This document shows, piece after piece, positions 1-5,304 of a DNA stretch of 6,105 nucleotides (its first letter is position 1; the number at the start of each line of letters is the position of its first letter). The notes beneath the pieces were generated by a model, which worked only from the letters and a program-made list of their open reading frames with translations, did no database searches and was not told the DNA's origin. This DNA comes from Planctomycetota bacterium (lineage in GTDB: Bacteria; Planctomycetota; Planctomycetia; Pirellulales; Lacipirellulaceae): NCBI GenBank assembly GCA_022614705.1, contig JAKEIB010000331.1:1-6105 (forward strand), written 5' to 3'. The position numbers and the translations under genes were made by a program.

Positions 1-516
1 CACGTCGAATAGGCGCCTACGCTCATGGCGCGCGCCTTGTCCCATGATATTATGTACTTGTCCAGGCCAATGTTGCAGATTTATTGCGATGGGCCATATC
101 TCCTGTTGCCGGTGTTGCCAACGGTTCTCCTCGGTGAATCGCTCGATCACTCTTTGCACCTGAATGGCAATGTCGCACGATGCGTCCATTCCTTTGCAGA
201 TGGTTGCACGATAGCTGTGCCCGGGACCGACGATATAGCTGATGCGATTTTCCAGGCCGTTGATCGCAAACTCATTAGTCGCTGCGAGACGGCGGCTTTG
301 GGCGCGCAGGTCGCCGAGCATTTGCTCGCTGAACGGCCCGTCGCCCGTGCGCGGCGAACCGCCGGACGCAGCGCCAACCGGCAACCACCAGCCGTCGATC
401 GAATCGGCGTACGCCTCGCGCGGGTCGACAAAGTCGTCCCACAGGGCGTCAAAGGCTTCGAGGAGGCGGGTTTCCCAATGGTCAGACGTTAGGGTGTTGG
501 TTGTGGTTGCGTTCAT
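1..516 (-). CDS. Probable phage portal protein, N-terminal part (runs off left edge)
   Basis: The portal is the ring at the prohead vertex through which the terminase motor pumps DNA. The frame from the ATG at 516-514 is open for 172 codons to the left edge, so the gene is partial. Residues about 63-102 (SEQMLGDLRAQSRRLAATNE, followed by a segment reading FAINGLENRISYIVGPGHSY) match the pattern I know from lambda-gpB-like portals: a helix of early residues, then asparagine-rich helix, then a V-G-x-G turn. The ENRWQHRQQE stretch at about 130-139 also fits. The gene follows TerL directly, which is the expected order. A GGAG lies about 12 bases before the ATG, a rather long spacing. From about residue 140 (below position ~100) the sequence no longer resembles a portal, although no stop occurs. 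This could be divergence, a rearrangement or a mis-join. Assignment rests on motif memory and context, not on a search. Confidence 0.7.
   Translation of the reverse strand, partial: MNATTTNTLTSDHWETRLLEAFDALWDDFVDPREAYADSIDGWWLPVGAASGGSPRTGDGPFSEQMLGDLRAQSRRLAATNEFAINGLENRISYIVGPGHSYRATICKGMDASCDIAIQVQRVIERFTEENRWQHRQQEIWPIAINLQHWPGQVHNIMGQGARHERRRLFDV
70..105 (+). repeat. 36-base stretch resembling, inverted, the 5' end of the right-edge gene
   Basis: Read on the plus strand, this stretch matches the minus-strand sequence of 6036-6001 at 27 of 36 positions, including 15 of the first 16. Both translate to similar peptides (MLQIYCDGPYLL against MWQIYSDGPYLV), and several of the differences are synonymous. 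It sits where the portal frame stops looking like a portal. It may be a diverged inverted copy of the other gene's start. Chance similarity is possible at this length. Confidence 0.4.
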
Positions 517-590
517 CTTTTCGTTCGTCTCCGTGTTTGAGGCCTGAAAGGGCCGAGATGTGAAAGCGCGGCGCGCGTCTGGGCTTTGTG

Positions 591-664
591 GGACGGACTT
601 TAGTCCGTACGAATGTCCGAATGTCCGAATGTACGGACTAAAGTCCGTACCACTCCGTACCACT
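591..664. repeat. Palindromic repeat (GGACTTTAGTCC family) between TerL and portal
   Basis: The 18 bases at 593-610 recur in inverted orientation at 631-650, and each arm is itself a palindrome with core ACGGACTTTAGTCCGT. The spacer at 611-630 is two and a half copies of the 8-mer GAATGTCC. The outer edge carries two direct copies of CCGTACCACT at 645-654 and 655-664, the second ending on the last base of the TerL stop codon. The element could form one long hairpin or two small ones. No T-run follows, so a classic intrinsic terminator is not evident. The core differs by one base from that of the repeat at 2899-2947. It fills about half of the 147-base gap; the rest, 517-590, holds only the portal leader and no further gene. 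Confidence 0.85.
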
Positions 665-2310
665 CATCCCACGGGTAACCGATCTCCTAATCCGTCGTTC
701 GCGTTCCAGCCGTGCCACACGTCGTCGGCGAGGCGGAGCGCCATTTCGAGGGCGTCGGGGCCGTCGTCGTGCGCGCCGGCGGGAAAGTCGCGGAGTTGAT
801 CGACGAGCATTCGCGTCGCGGCCGACTTCGATAAAAACCTGAATCGGCGCTGCGACAGGAACGGCCCCAGGCGTCGGATTCGCACCAGCTTGCTGGCATG
901 ATTGTGAATCGCCGCCGGCACGATGTGCGCGAGCCCCTGCCGCGCGAATTCGGAGGCAAACTCGCCGCAGAGCAGTTCTTGGAATTGATTGGCTTCCACT
1001 CCGAAAGCCACGGGCTGAAACAATTGGCAGATGACGGTGCCGTCGGCAACAATTTGAGGAGTCGGGCGGCGGGCCATGTCGGCCTCAACGTAGATCATGC
1101 CGCCGCGATCGATTCCCAACATGACGAAGGCGGAATAGTCGCCTCGGCGGGCATCGTTGCCCTTGCTCGGATCGAGTGCGACTGTCCGAATCGGAAGATC
1201 ATCGGGCCAGCGATCAAACCAGATATTGTCTTCAAAATACTCGTCGGGCCACTCGCAAACAGTCGGGTCGCTGGGCGAGGCCTGCTTTTCGCGAGCGAAC
1301 GCGGCGTGGCCGCTTTCCACGCGCATCTGCATGAGCGCGTACAAGTCTTCCGCGGCGGGCCACAAGACCATGGCGCCTTTCTCCATTGCGCAGCGGTGAC
1401 TCTCGTAAAATGCGCGTGCGTCATGATTGGCTCGGTCATTCGTCGCATCACAGTAGATGGTTTCCCATTGCTTCCAAAGCTCCATATCGTTCGGCCAGCT
1501 TTGAATCGCGGAGAAACGACGCGACGTCCAACCGGGCGCGCCGTGGAGCTGCAAGGCCAGGGCTTCGCGGTGGAGCGCGGTGGCCAGATTCACGAAATTC
1601 GTGCGCGTGTCGCCGGCTTTGAGCAGTGAACCATCGAACCAGCGGCGCGACGCGTCGCGCTGGTACGCGGACGAAATGTGACTGTCGTTCTGCAGGTCGT
1701 CGCAGATGATGAGCGACGGTCGATGTTCGTTAAAGCGCCGGCCGCGGATGCTCTGGCCCGTGCTGAGCGATTCGATGGCCACGCCGTTGGGCAGCTCGAT
1801 GAGCTCTGCTCGCCAAGTTGGGCCGCGGCCGGTGGATTGCGGGTACGCTCGCGCCAGGCGCGGATTGTCCAGCAGCTCCTTCTTGACGTTTTCCAAGTGC
1901 ATCTGCGCTTGTGGGATGGTGTCGGAGACGATCCAGATATATGGCTCCCACTCCTCGACTGCCGCGCGGAGCACGTAGCACAGGGTGGCGATCGTGGACT
2001 TGGCGCTGCCGCGCGGACCAATGACGTTCACTTTGCAGCCGCGCTGGGTGCGAAACGAGTCGAGTTGTTCGCCGAGCCACTTGTGCATCGCCGAGGCCGG
2101 CTTGGCGAAATGCTTGGGCAAGTATTTGCGGCCCCAGGCGAGCGTCGCCATTGGCTGGGCACAAGTCGATTCCCTCGCAGCCGGCAGTGGCTGACGATGG
2201 AGACACCCGTCGCGCACATCGCGCATGAGCGGACACAGCGCGTGCAGCGGCGTTTCTCTGGGGTCGAACTCGGGTAGATCGGAGCGCATCGGTAGTATCC
2301 TGGCGATCAT
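664..2310 (-). CDS. Phage terminase large subunit (packaging ATPase and nuclease)
   Basis: This is the motor and headful/site nuclease that cuts concatemeric phage DNA and drives it into the prohead. Counting from the ATG at 2310 (548 aa), Walker A is GPRGSAKST at 98-106, Walker B is LIICDD at 200-205, and the coupling motif NLATA is at 241-245. The C-terminal RNase-H-like nuclease shows its acidic residues in ALDPSKG (D380), GVEANQ (E439) and HDDGPDA (D516, D519). All core motifs are present, so the enzyme looks intact. The chosen ATG overlaps the TerS stop as ATGA, which suggests translational coupling. A second ATG at 2289 has AGGA 8 bases upstream (2298-2301) and would give 541 aa. The frame also extends upstream to 2388, but that part lies inside TerS and is unlikely to be used. 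The stop codon touches the palindromic repeat at 591-664. Confidence 0.95.
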   Translation of the reverse strand: MIARILPMRSDLPEFDPRETPLHALCPLMRDVRDGCLHRQPLPAARESTCAQPMATLAWGRKYLPKHFAKPASAMHKWLGEQLDSFRTQRGCKVNVIGPRGSAKSTIATLCYVLRAAVEEWEPYIWIVSDTIPQAQMHLENVKKELLDNPRLARAYPQSTGRGPTWRAELIELPNGVAIESLSTGQSIRGRRFNEHRPSLIICDDLQNDSHISSAYQRDASRRWFDGSLLKAGDTRTNFVNLATALHREALALQLHGAPGWTSRRFSAIQSWPNDMELWKQWETIYCDATNDRANHDARAFYESHRCAMEKGAMVLWPAAEDLYALMQMRVESGHAAFAREKQASPSDPTVCEWPDEYFEDNIWFDRWPDDLPIRTVALDPSKGNDARRGDYSAFVMLGIDRGGMIYVEADMARRPTPQIVADGTVICQLFQPVAFGVEANQFQELLCGEFASEFARQGLAHIVPAAIHNHASKLVRIRRLGPFLSQRRFRFLSKSAATRMLVDQLRDFPAGAHDDGPDALEMALRLADDVWHGWNANDGLGDRLPVG

Positions 2311-2864
2311 TGGTCCAACGCAGCGCTGTCGGTCGCTTCGTCGTCGGTCAGCCCCGCATCCATGTCCGGCGGCGTCAATGGCTGCCAAATGGATTCATCC
2401 GCCCATTCCGGTTGTGAGTCGCGCAGCATTTGTTCGAGTGAGGCCACCACGCGATTGAAGCTGGCGATAAGTCTCTGCCGATCGCCGGCGTCGCGAACTT
2501 CCTCGCTGAAAATATCGACCAGGATCGAAACAAAGGCTTTGAGTTGCCGCGCGGTCACCACGCCGGCACGACGCGCGAACCGTTCCGGCGAGCGGCGTTC
2601 GAGCCACCAAATCGACGCCCGCCAGTTCTTTTTGTCCGTAGCGCTTTCTTGCACGATTCGCATGTGCATCAATTCGACGTTGGCTTCCGAACGACGGACC
2701 CGCGCAGCAAACGCCGAGTCCTGTTGCATCGCGCGCCGCAGCTCGGCCAGCGAGCAGCCGACAAAGTCGGCCGCGGTTTGCCAATCGCAGCCGACCGACA
2801 GGATGCCGAACACCTGGCCTTTCTGTTCGTCGGTGAGGTCGATGGGGACTAGGTGGCACAACAT
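2307..2864 (-). CDS. Probable phage terminase small subunit
   Basis: The small subunit recognises the packaging site on phage DNA and recruits TerL. The protein is 185 aa from the ATG at 2864. Residues about 14-48 can form a helix-turn-helix (QTAADFVGCSLAELRRAM), the usual DNA-binding element. The motif DKKNWRASIWWLERRSPERF at 77-96 is a signature I associate with small terminases of this type. A helical middle (about 104-150) probably mediates oligomer formation, and the tail is acidic. The frame extends to a GTG at 2906, but that codon lies in the palindromic repeat, so I prefer 2864, which has a weak GAGAG about 5 bases upstream. The gene overlaps TerL by four bases, so the two are almost certainly co-translated. 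The family assignment rests on motif pattern and the adjacent TerL. Confidence 0.85.
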   Translation of the reverse strand: MLCHLVPIDLTDEQKGQVFGILSVGCDWQTAADFVGCSLAELRRAMQQDSAFAARVRRSEANVELMHMRIVQESATDKKNWRASIWWLERRSPERFARRAGVVTARQLKAFVSILVDIFSEEVRDAGDRQRLIASFNRVVASLEQMLRDSQPEWADESIWQPLTPPDMDAGLTDDEATDSAALDQ

Positions 2865-2898
2865 GGAGTCTCTCGCTAGGTTAGGTGTCGGGTGACGG

Positions 2899-2947
2899 GG
2901 TAGCACGGACTTCAGTCCGTGACGGACGGACTGAAGTCCGTGCTACC
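2899..2947. repeat. Perfect 22-base inverted repeat supplying the ABC-GNAT stop codon
   Basis: The arms at 2899-2920 and 2926-2947 are exact reverse complements around a 5-base spacer (GACGG). The core ACGGACTTCAGTCCGT relates it to the repeat at 591-664. On the minus strand the reading frame of the ABC-GNAT gene enters the element and stops at TGA (2914-2912) inside the second arm, so the last eleven or so residues (GSTDFSPSVTD) are repeat-derived. It could form a very strong hairpin between the ABC-GNAT gene and TerS, and might attenuate transcription or protect mRNA ends. No T-run is seen. Confidence 0.95.
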
Positions 2948-4120
2948 GACATACTCAAAGGACACCACCGCTCTCCCCGCCGCGCTGCGGTACGCGGGGA
3001 ACCGCGCGCTCGAGCGCTGGCCGCCCGTCTTTTTCACGTTCACCGTTTTCCACAGCGGCGAATGGCGACAGTGGCGGATGAGCGCGGGGTGGCTGCTCGT
3101 GACGTTGATTCGTAGTCCCTCCGCACGGTGCAGCGACGCGACGGCCGCGACGGCGCGCATGCCGATGCCGATGCCCTGATAGTCGGGCAGCGTGACGATG
3201 CGCGTGAATCGGCGGTGGTTTTTCTTGGCGATCACAGGCACGGTGGCACAAAAATTCACGGGGACATCGTTCCATGTCGTGAGGTAACAACGGGCGCCGG
3301 CGGCCAGCGAGCCGCTCAAATAGTGATGACGCTTAAACAGTTGCCAAGCACGAGGTCGGCAGCGATGGATCGCGAGCTCGATCGTCGGTCTTCGCCACGG
3401 TCGGAGATCGGCCGTGGCGGACGAATCTTCGAGCCGAAGACGCCTCCGTGTGAGCTCGCACGTGGCCATGTCCAGAACCCAATCGGGTTCCAGCCACTCG
3501 GCAACGTCGTAGTGACACGTCACGGCCACGAAGCGACACGGCAAGTGACCGCGGCGAATGCCCTTGGCGATCGCGGCCGAGCAAACCTTGGCGACGTTGC
3601 GATCGACGACGCTGGTGAATTCATCGAAGACAACGAGGGGCTGTCGGCTTTCAGCTGTCGGCTCTCGGCCAGAATCGGAATCTTGCCGACAGCCGATAGC
3701 CGAAAGCCGAAAGCCTTCCGCGAGCGCTCTCGCCAGGTCGCAGCGAAATCGCTCACCGTTACTCAGCACGTGATACGGCTTCACCCACGACGGCGGCGAG
3801 CCGAAGCCGACGGCCGTGAACAGGTTGACGATGTGGCGCGCGGACAAATCACCGAAGCAATCGACAACCGCGCGATCTTCCGGCCATTCGGCGCCGCTGT
3901 ACAGGTTGTCGGCGAAGGCTTTTCGTGCCACGGTGCTCTTTCCGCTGCCGGAGGAACCCACGATGAGACCGATTTGCCAATCTTCGTTCGCGTCCGGCAC
4001 GTCGACTTGAAAGCGCTCCGTCGCCTTCTCGGCCAGCGGCACGTCGAACATGCCGGCTACTTGCTGCACGCGGAACGAATCGTGGACGGGGCAGGAGACG
4101 GTGACGTCGATGGTTGGCAT
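2912..4120 (-). CDS. ABC-type ATPase fused to a GNAT acyltransferase domain
   Basis: The product has 402 aa from the ATG at 4120, which has GGTGA 5 bases upstream; a GTG at 4129 is an alternative. The N-terminal half is an ABC ATPase: Walker A GSSGSGKST at 55-63, signature LSNGERFRCDLARAL at 119-133, Walker B VVFDEF at 163-168, D-loop SVVD at 170-173 and H-loop His203. No membrane segments are visible, so it is a soluble ABC protein and not a transporter. The C-terminal part (about 245-391) is GNAT-like, with the acetyl-CoA-binding pattern LPDYQGIGIGM at 311-321 and a HHYLSG motif at 265-270. About 25 residues between signature and Walker B (roughly 136-160) are encoded by a heptad repeat. 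The C-terminal tail is also repeat-derived. Its role is unknown. The Mu Mom protein, a known GNAT-fold DNA base modifier, is a speculative parallel. The position between a ParB-like gene and TerS suggests action on phage DNA. Confidence 0.85.
   Translation of the reverse strand: MPTIDVTVSCPVHDSFRVQQVAGMFDVPLAEKATERFQVDVPDANEDWQIGLIVGSSGSGKSTVARKAFADNLYSGAEWPEDRAVVDCFGDLSARHIVNLFTAVGFGSPPSWVKPYHVLSNGERFRCDLARALAEGFRLSAIGCRQDSDSGREPTAESRQPLVVFDEFTSVVDRNVAKVCSAAIAKGIRRGHLPCRFVAVTCHYDVAEWLEPDWVLDMATCELTRRRLRLEDSSATADLRPWRRPTIELAIHRCRPRAWQLFKRHHYLSGSLAAGARCYLTTWNDVPVNFCATVPVIAKKNHRRFTRIVTLPDYQGIGIGMRAVAAVASLHRAEGLRINVTSSHPALIRHCRHSPLWKTVNVKKTGGQRSSARFPAYRSAAGRAVVSFEYVGSTDFSPSVTD
3639..3715. repeat. 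In-frame heptad inverted repeat (GGCTNTC) inside the ABC ATPase
   Basis: The left arm (3639-3669) is four 7-base units GGCTGTC, GGCTTTC, AGCTGTC, GGCTCTC plus GGC. The right arm (3715-3685 read on the other strand) is GGCTTTC, GGCTTTC, GGCTATC, GGCTGTC plus GGC. The arms agree at 27 of 31 positions around a 15-base spacer. The element adds about 25 codons without breaking the frame and falls in the short loop between the ABC signature helix and the Walker B strand, where most ABC proteins have only a few residues. Confidence 0.85.
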
Positions 4121-4125
4121 AAGTT

Positions 4126-4130
4126 TCACC
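4126..4130 (-). promoter_or_regulatory. Ribosome binding site of the ABC-GNAT gene
   Basis: GGTGA on the minus strand lies 5 bases before the ATG at 4120. It favours that start over the GTG at 4129, which overlaps the site. It is one of the few plausible Shine-Dalgarno sequences in the window. Confidence 0.5.
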
Positions 4131-4134
4131 GATT

Positions 4135-4206
4135 AGCAGGGAGCACGGAGCAAGGAGCAGGGAGTCGGAATTCCTACTCCGTGCTCCTCGCTCCACGCTC
4201 CATGCT
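4135..4206. repeat. Heptad inverted repeat (AGCANGG) filling the ParB-like/ABC-GNAT gap
   Basis: The left arm (4135-4169) is AGCAGGG, AGCACGG, AGCAAGG, AGCAGGG, AGTCGGA. The right arm, read on the other strand from 4206 to 4172, is AGCATGG, AGCGTGG, AGCGAGG, AGCACGG, AGTAGGA. The arms agree at 29 of 35 positions with only two bases between them, so a long, nearly loop-less hairpin is possible. The element begins on the last base of the ParB-like stop codon (TAA, 4208-4206) and leaves only the short leader of the ABC-GNAT gene. Confidence 0.9.
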
Positions 4207-4769
4207 TAAAGTGTCAACACTCGGCAGCGGTAGCCGTCCGCTCTCATGCGATCGAATACAGCTCGCTGATCTTCTTCGTCGCGACATTCGACGACGACCT
4301 GGTAACTCTCCGGAATCTTCATTTCCACTCGTTCGACGGGCACTCCATGCTCCATGCCTCCTGCTCTCTGCCCGTTCGCCAGTGTCTCGAACAAGCCGCG
4401 CACGGCCTCGCTTTCGGTTTGCACCTCGGCGAGCAGCGATTGCAGATGCTCGTCGCACACTATCGCCATTCCGGCCAGCGGATCGTGCGTGAGCAGAATC
4501 TTATCGGCCTCGGCTTCGTCGACGTCGAGCACTAGCACGGGCACGATCGATTCGGGCGTCGTCTCGGCGCGCAAATGGCCGTCGATCAGCATGAGCGTTC
4601 CGTCGTGCAGCTCGCGGGCCAGGAGCGCGTCGGCGTAGCCGACCTCGGCCAACACGCCGCGCAGCGCGTCTTGCTGCTGCGGCGGGTGCAGTCGCCAATT
4701 GCGCGGGTTGGGCCGCAGGTCCGAGGCGCGGACGCGGCGAAGTTCCTTAATGCGATCGCGAATTTGCAT
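4206..4769 (-). CDS. ParB-like (ParB/Srx fold) domain protein
   Basis: The product has 187 aa from the ATG at 4769. Residues about 14-95 resemble the ParB N-terminal domain: a SDLRPNPRNWRLHP segment, then a helix (QQQDALRGVLAEVG), then a strand leading to LIDGHLRAE at 62-69, equivalent to the conserved G-x-R-R arginine motif of ParB box II. No centromere-binding helix-turn-helix follows, so this is not a standard partition protein. Phage versions of this domain are commonly found near terminase genes, where they may bind nucleotides or DNA. The segment at about 133-144 is encoded by a heptad repeat, and the C-terminal part (IPESYQVVVECRDEEDQRAV) looks like a separate small domain. No Shine-Dalgarno is seen; a GTTGTTA-type repeat ends two bases before the ATG. 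The stop touches the 4135-4206 repeat. The molecular function is not known. Confidence 0.8.
   Translation of the reverse strand: MQIRDRIKELRRVRASDLRPNPRNWRLHPPQQQDALRGVLAEVGYADALLARELHDGTLMLIDGHLRAETTPESIVPVLVLDVDEAEADKILLTHDPLAGMAIVCDEHLQSLLAEVQTESEAVRGLFETLANGQRAGGMEHGVPVERVEMKIPESYQVVVECRDEEDQRAVFDRMRADGYRCRVLTL
4336..4375. repeat. In-frame heptad array (RGCANGG) inside the ParB-like gene
   Basis: On the minus strand this reads GGCAGAG, AGCAGGA, GGCATGG, AGCATGG, then AGT: 7-base units of the same type as the 4135-4206 repeat. The array is bounded by a perfect 7-base inverted pair (ACGGGCA at 4336-4342, TGCCCGT at 4369-4375). It encodes roughly residues 133-144 of the ParB-like protein (GQRAGGMEHGVP), a probable linker. 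It is in effect one arm of the family, without the opposing arm. Confidence 0.65.
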
Positions 4770-4770
4770 G

Positions 4771-4939
4771 GTTGGTTAGTTGTTAGTTGTTCGTGGATAG
4801 TTGTTTGTGGACGGTGGCGCAAGTCATTCTGAGCGAAGCGAAGAATCTATTACGCGCGAGGCCGGCAGATCCTTCGCTGCGCTCAGGATGACAGCTTTCG
4901 TCGGTTTTAAACCGCTTCACCTAACCACTAACAACTATC
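4771..4939. repeat. GTTGTTA-type heptad repeat flanking a nested palindrome
   Basis: The left part, 4772-4820, is seven consecutive 7-base units: TTGGTTA, GTTGTTA, GTTGTTC, GTGGATA, GTTGTTT, GTGGACG, GTGGCGC. The right part at 4925-4939 is an inverted copy; 14 of 15 bases match 4796-4810 on the opposite strand. The two parts enclose the separate GTCATTCTGAGCG palindrome. The left part begins two bases from the ParB-like start codon. The right part contains the TAG stop of the small membrane-protein gene. Together with the nested element it accounts for the whole 165-base gap; no gene is visible there. Confidence 0.8.
4823..4892. repeat. Nested palindromic repeat (GTCATTCTGAGCG / CGCTCAGGATGAC)
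   Basis: Arms 4823-4848 and 4867-4892 are reverse complements at 23 of 26 positions, with an 18-base GC-rich loop. I recognise this type (GTCATTCTGAGCGAAGCGAA) as a widespread dispersed intergenic repeat in several bacterial phyla. It sits inside the GTTGTTA-type repeat, as if one element had inserted into another. Confidence 0.9.
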
Positions 4940-5195
4940 TTTGATTAAGGACTTCCCGAATCGTGGTTTGTAGTTCTTTGATGTCGGCACGGATTTCGGC
5001 GCGAAGCACGTGATGGGCTTGTTCCAGCGACACCAGCCGCGCGCGAATCTCGGCCATGTCCGTGGCACGGGCATACACGCGGCCGTTTGTGACGACCGCG
5101 CTACGATCGCCGTCTCGCCGCGGCATCCACTTGAGGATGGCCGCGGCGAGCGTGCCAAGTGTACCGAGCAATACTGTGGCGACGGGCCAGTCCAT
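4935..5195 (-). CDS. Small membrane-anchored coiled-coil protein
   Basis: The product has 86 aa from the ATG at 5195. Residues about 4-23 form one hydrophobic helix (VATVLLGTLGTLAAAILKW), followed by basic residues MPRR, which suggests an N-terminal membrane anchor with the remainder in the cytoplasm. Residues about 45-86 are a charged helix with heptad-like leucine and isoleucine spacing (AEIRARLVSLEQ, RADIKELQTTIREV), a likely coiled coil. This layout is seen in small phage proteins of the XhlA or holin-accessory type, so a role in lysis is possible, but no lysin gene is in the window to support it. No Shine-Dalgarno is visible; three YTCAGGG heptads end 9 bases upstream of the ATG. The TAG stop lies in the repeat arm at 4925-4939. 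Confidence 0.75.
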   Translation of the reverse strand: MDWPVATVLLGTLGTLAAAILKWMPRRDGDRSAVVTNGRVYARATDMAEIRARLVSLEQAHHVLRAEIRADIKELQTTIREVLNQR

Positions 5196-5203
5196 GGAGA
5201 GAG

Positions 5204-5224
5204 TTCAGGGCTCAGGGTTCAGGG
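5204..5224. repeat. Three tandem YTCAGGG heptads
   Basis: TTCAGGG, CTCAGGG and TTCAGGG occur in a row just upstream of the small membrane-protein start, where its ribosome binding site would be expected. They sit directly beside the GCGGATT repeat. No opposing arm is seen. Confidence 0.75.
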
Positions 5225-5225
5225 G

Positions 5226-5300
5226 AAATTTCGGATTGCGGATTGCGGATTGGACCACGCGGCTTTCAATCCGCAATCCGAAATCCGCAATCCGCAATTT
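5226..5300. repeat. Heptad inverted repeat (KCGGATT) after the right-edge gene
   Basis: The left arm (5226-5252) is AAATT followed by TCGGATT, GCGGATT, GCGGATT and G. The right arm, read on the other strand from 5300 to 5267, is AAATT followed by GCGGATT, GCGGATT, TCGGATT, GCGGATT and G. The arms differ by exactly one 7-base unit. The 14-base spacer carries no obvious motif. The element ends four bases from the stop codon of the gene at 5305-6054 and could form a strong hairpin there. Confidence 0.95.
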
Positions 5301-5304
5301 GTTT

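Noticed and set aside
25..492. 155-codon plus-strand frame at the left edge
   Set aside because: It is antisense to the portal frame, which has portal-like motifs. Only its residues 16-27 are of interest, as the possible inverted match noted separately.
591..664. Intrinsic transcription terminator
   Set aside because: The hairpin is strong but no run of T follows on the transcribed strand, and the repeat family is dispersed, so terminator function is not shown.
2311..2388. Longer TerL with 26 extra N-terminal residues
   Set aside because: The extension lies entirely within TerS coding sequence, is arginine-rich, and the ATGA overlap at 2310 is a far better start.
2865..2906. Longer TerS from the GTG at 2906
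   Set aside because: The start would lie inside the palindromic repeat, and the extra 14 residues look like leader sequence.
3128..4492. 454-codon open frame on the plus strand
   Set aside because: It is antisense to two well-supported genes, runs through an intergenic repeat, and its protein is arginine-rich without recognisable motifs. Long antisense frames are expected in GC-rich DNA.
5204..5300. CRISPR array or attachment site
   Set aside because: Units are 7 bases with no unique spacers, and no integrase or tRNA is nearby; it is a heptad inverted repeat.
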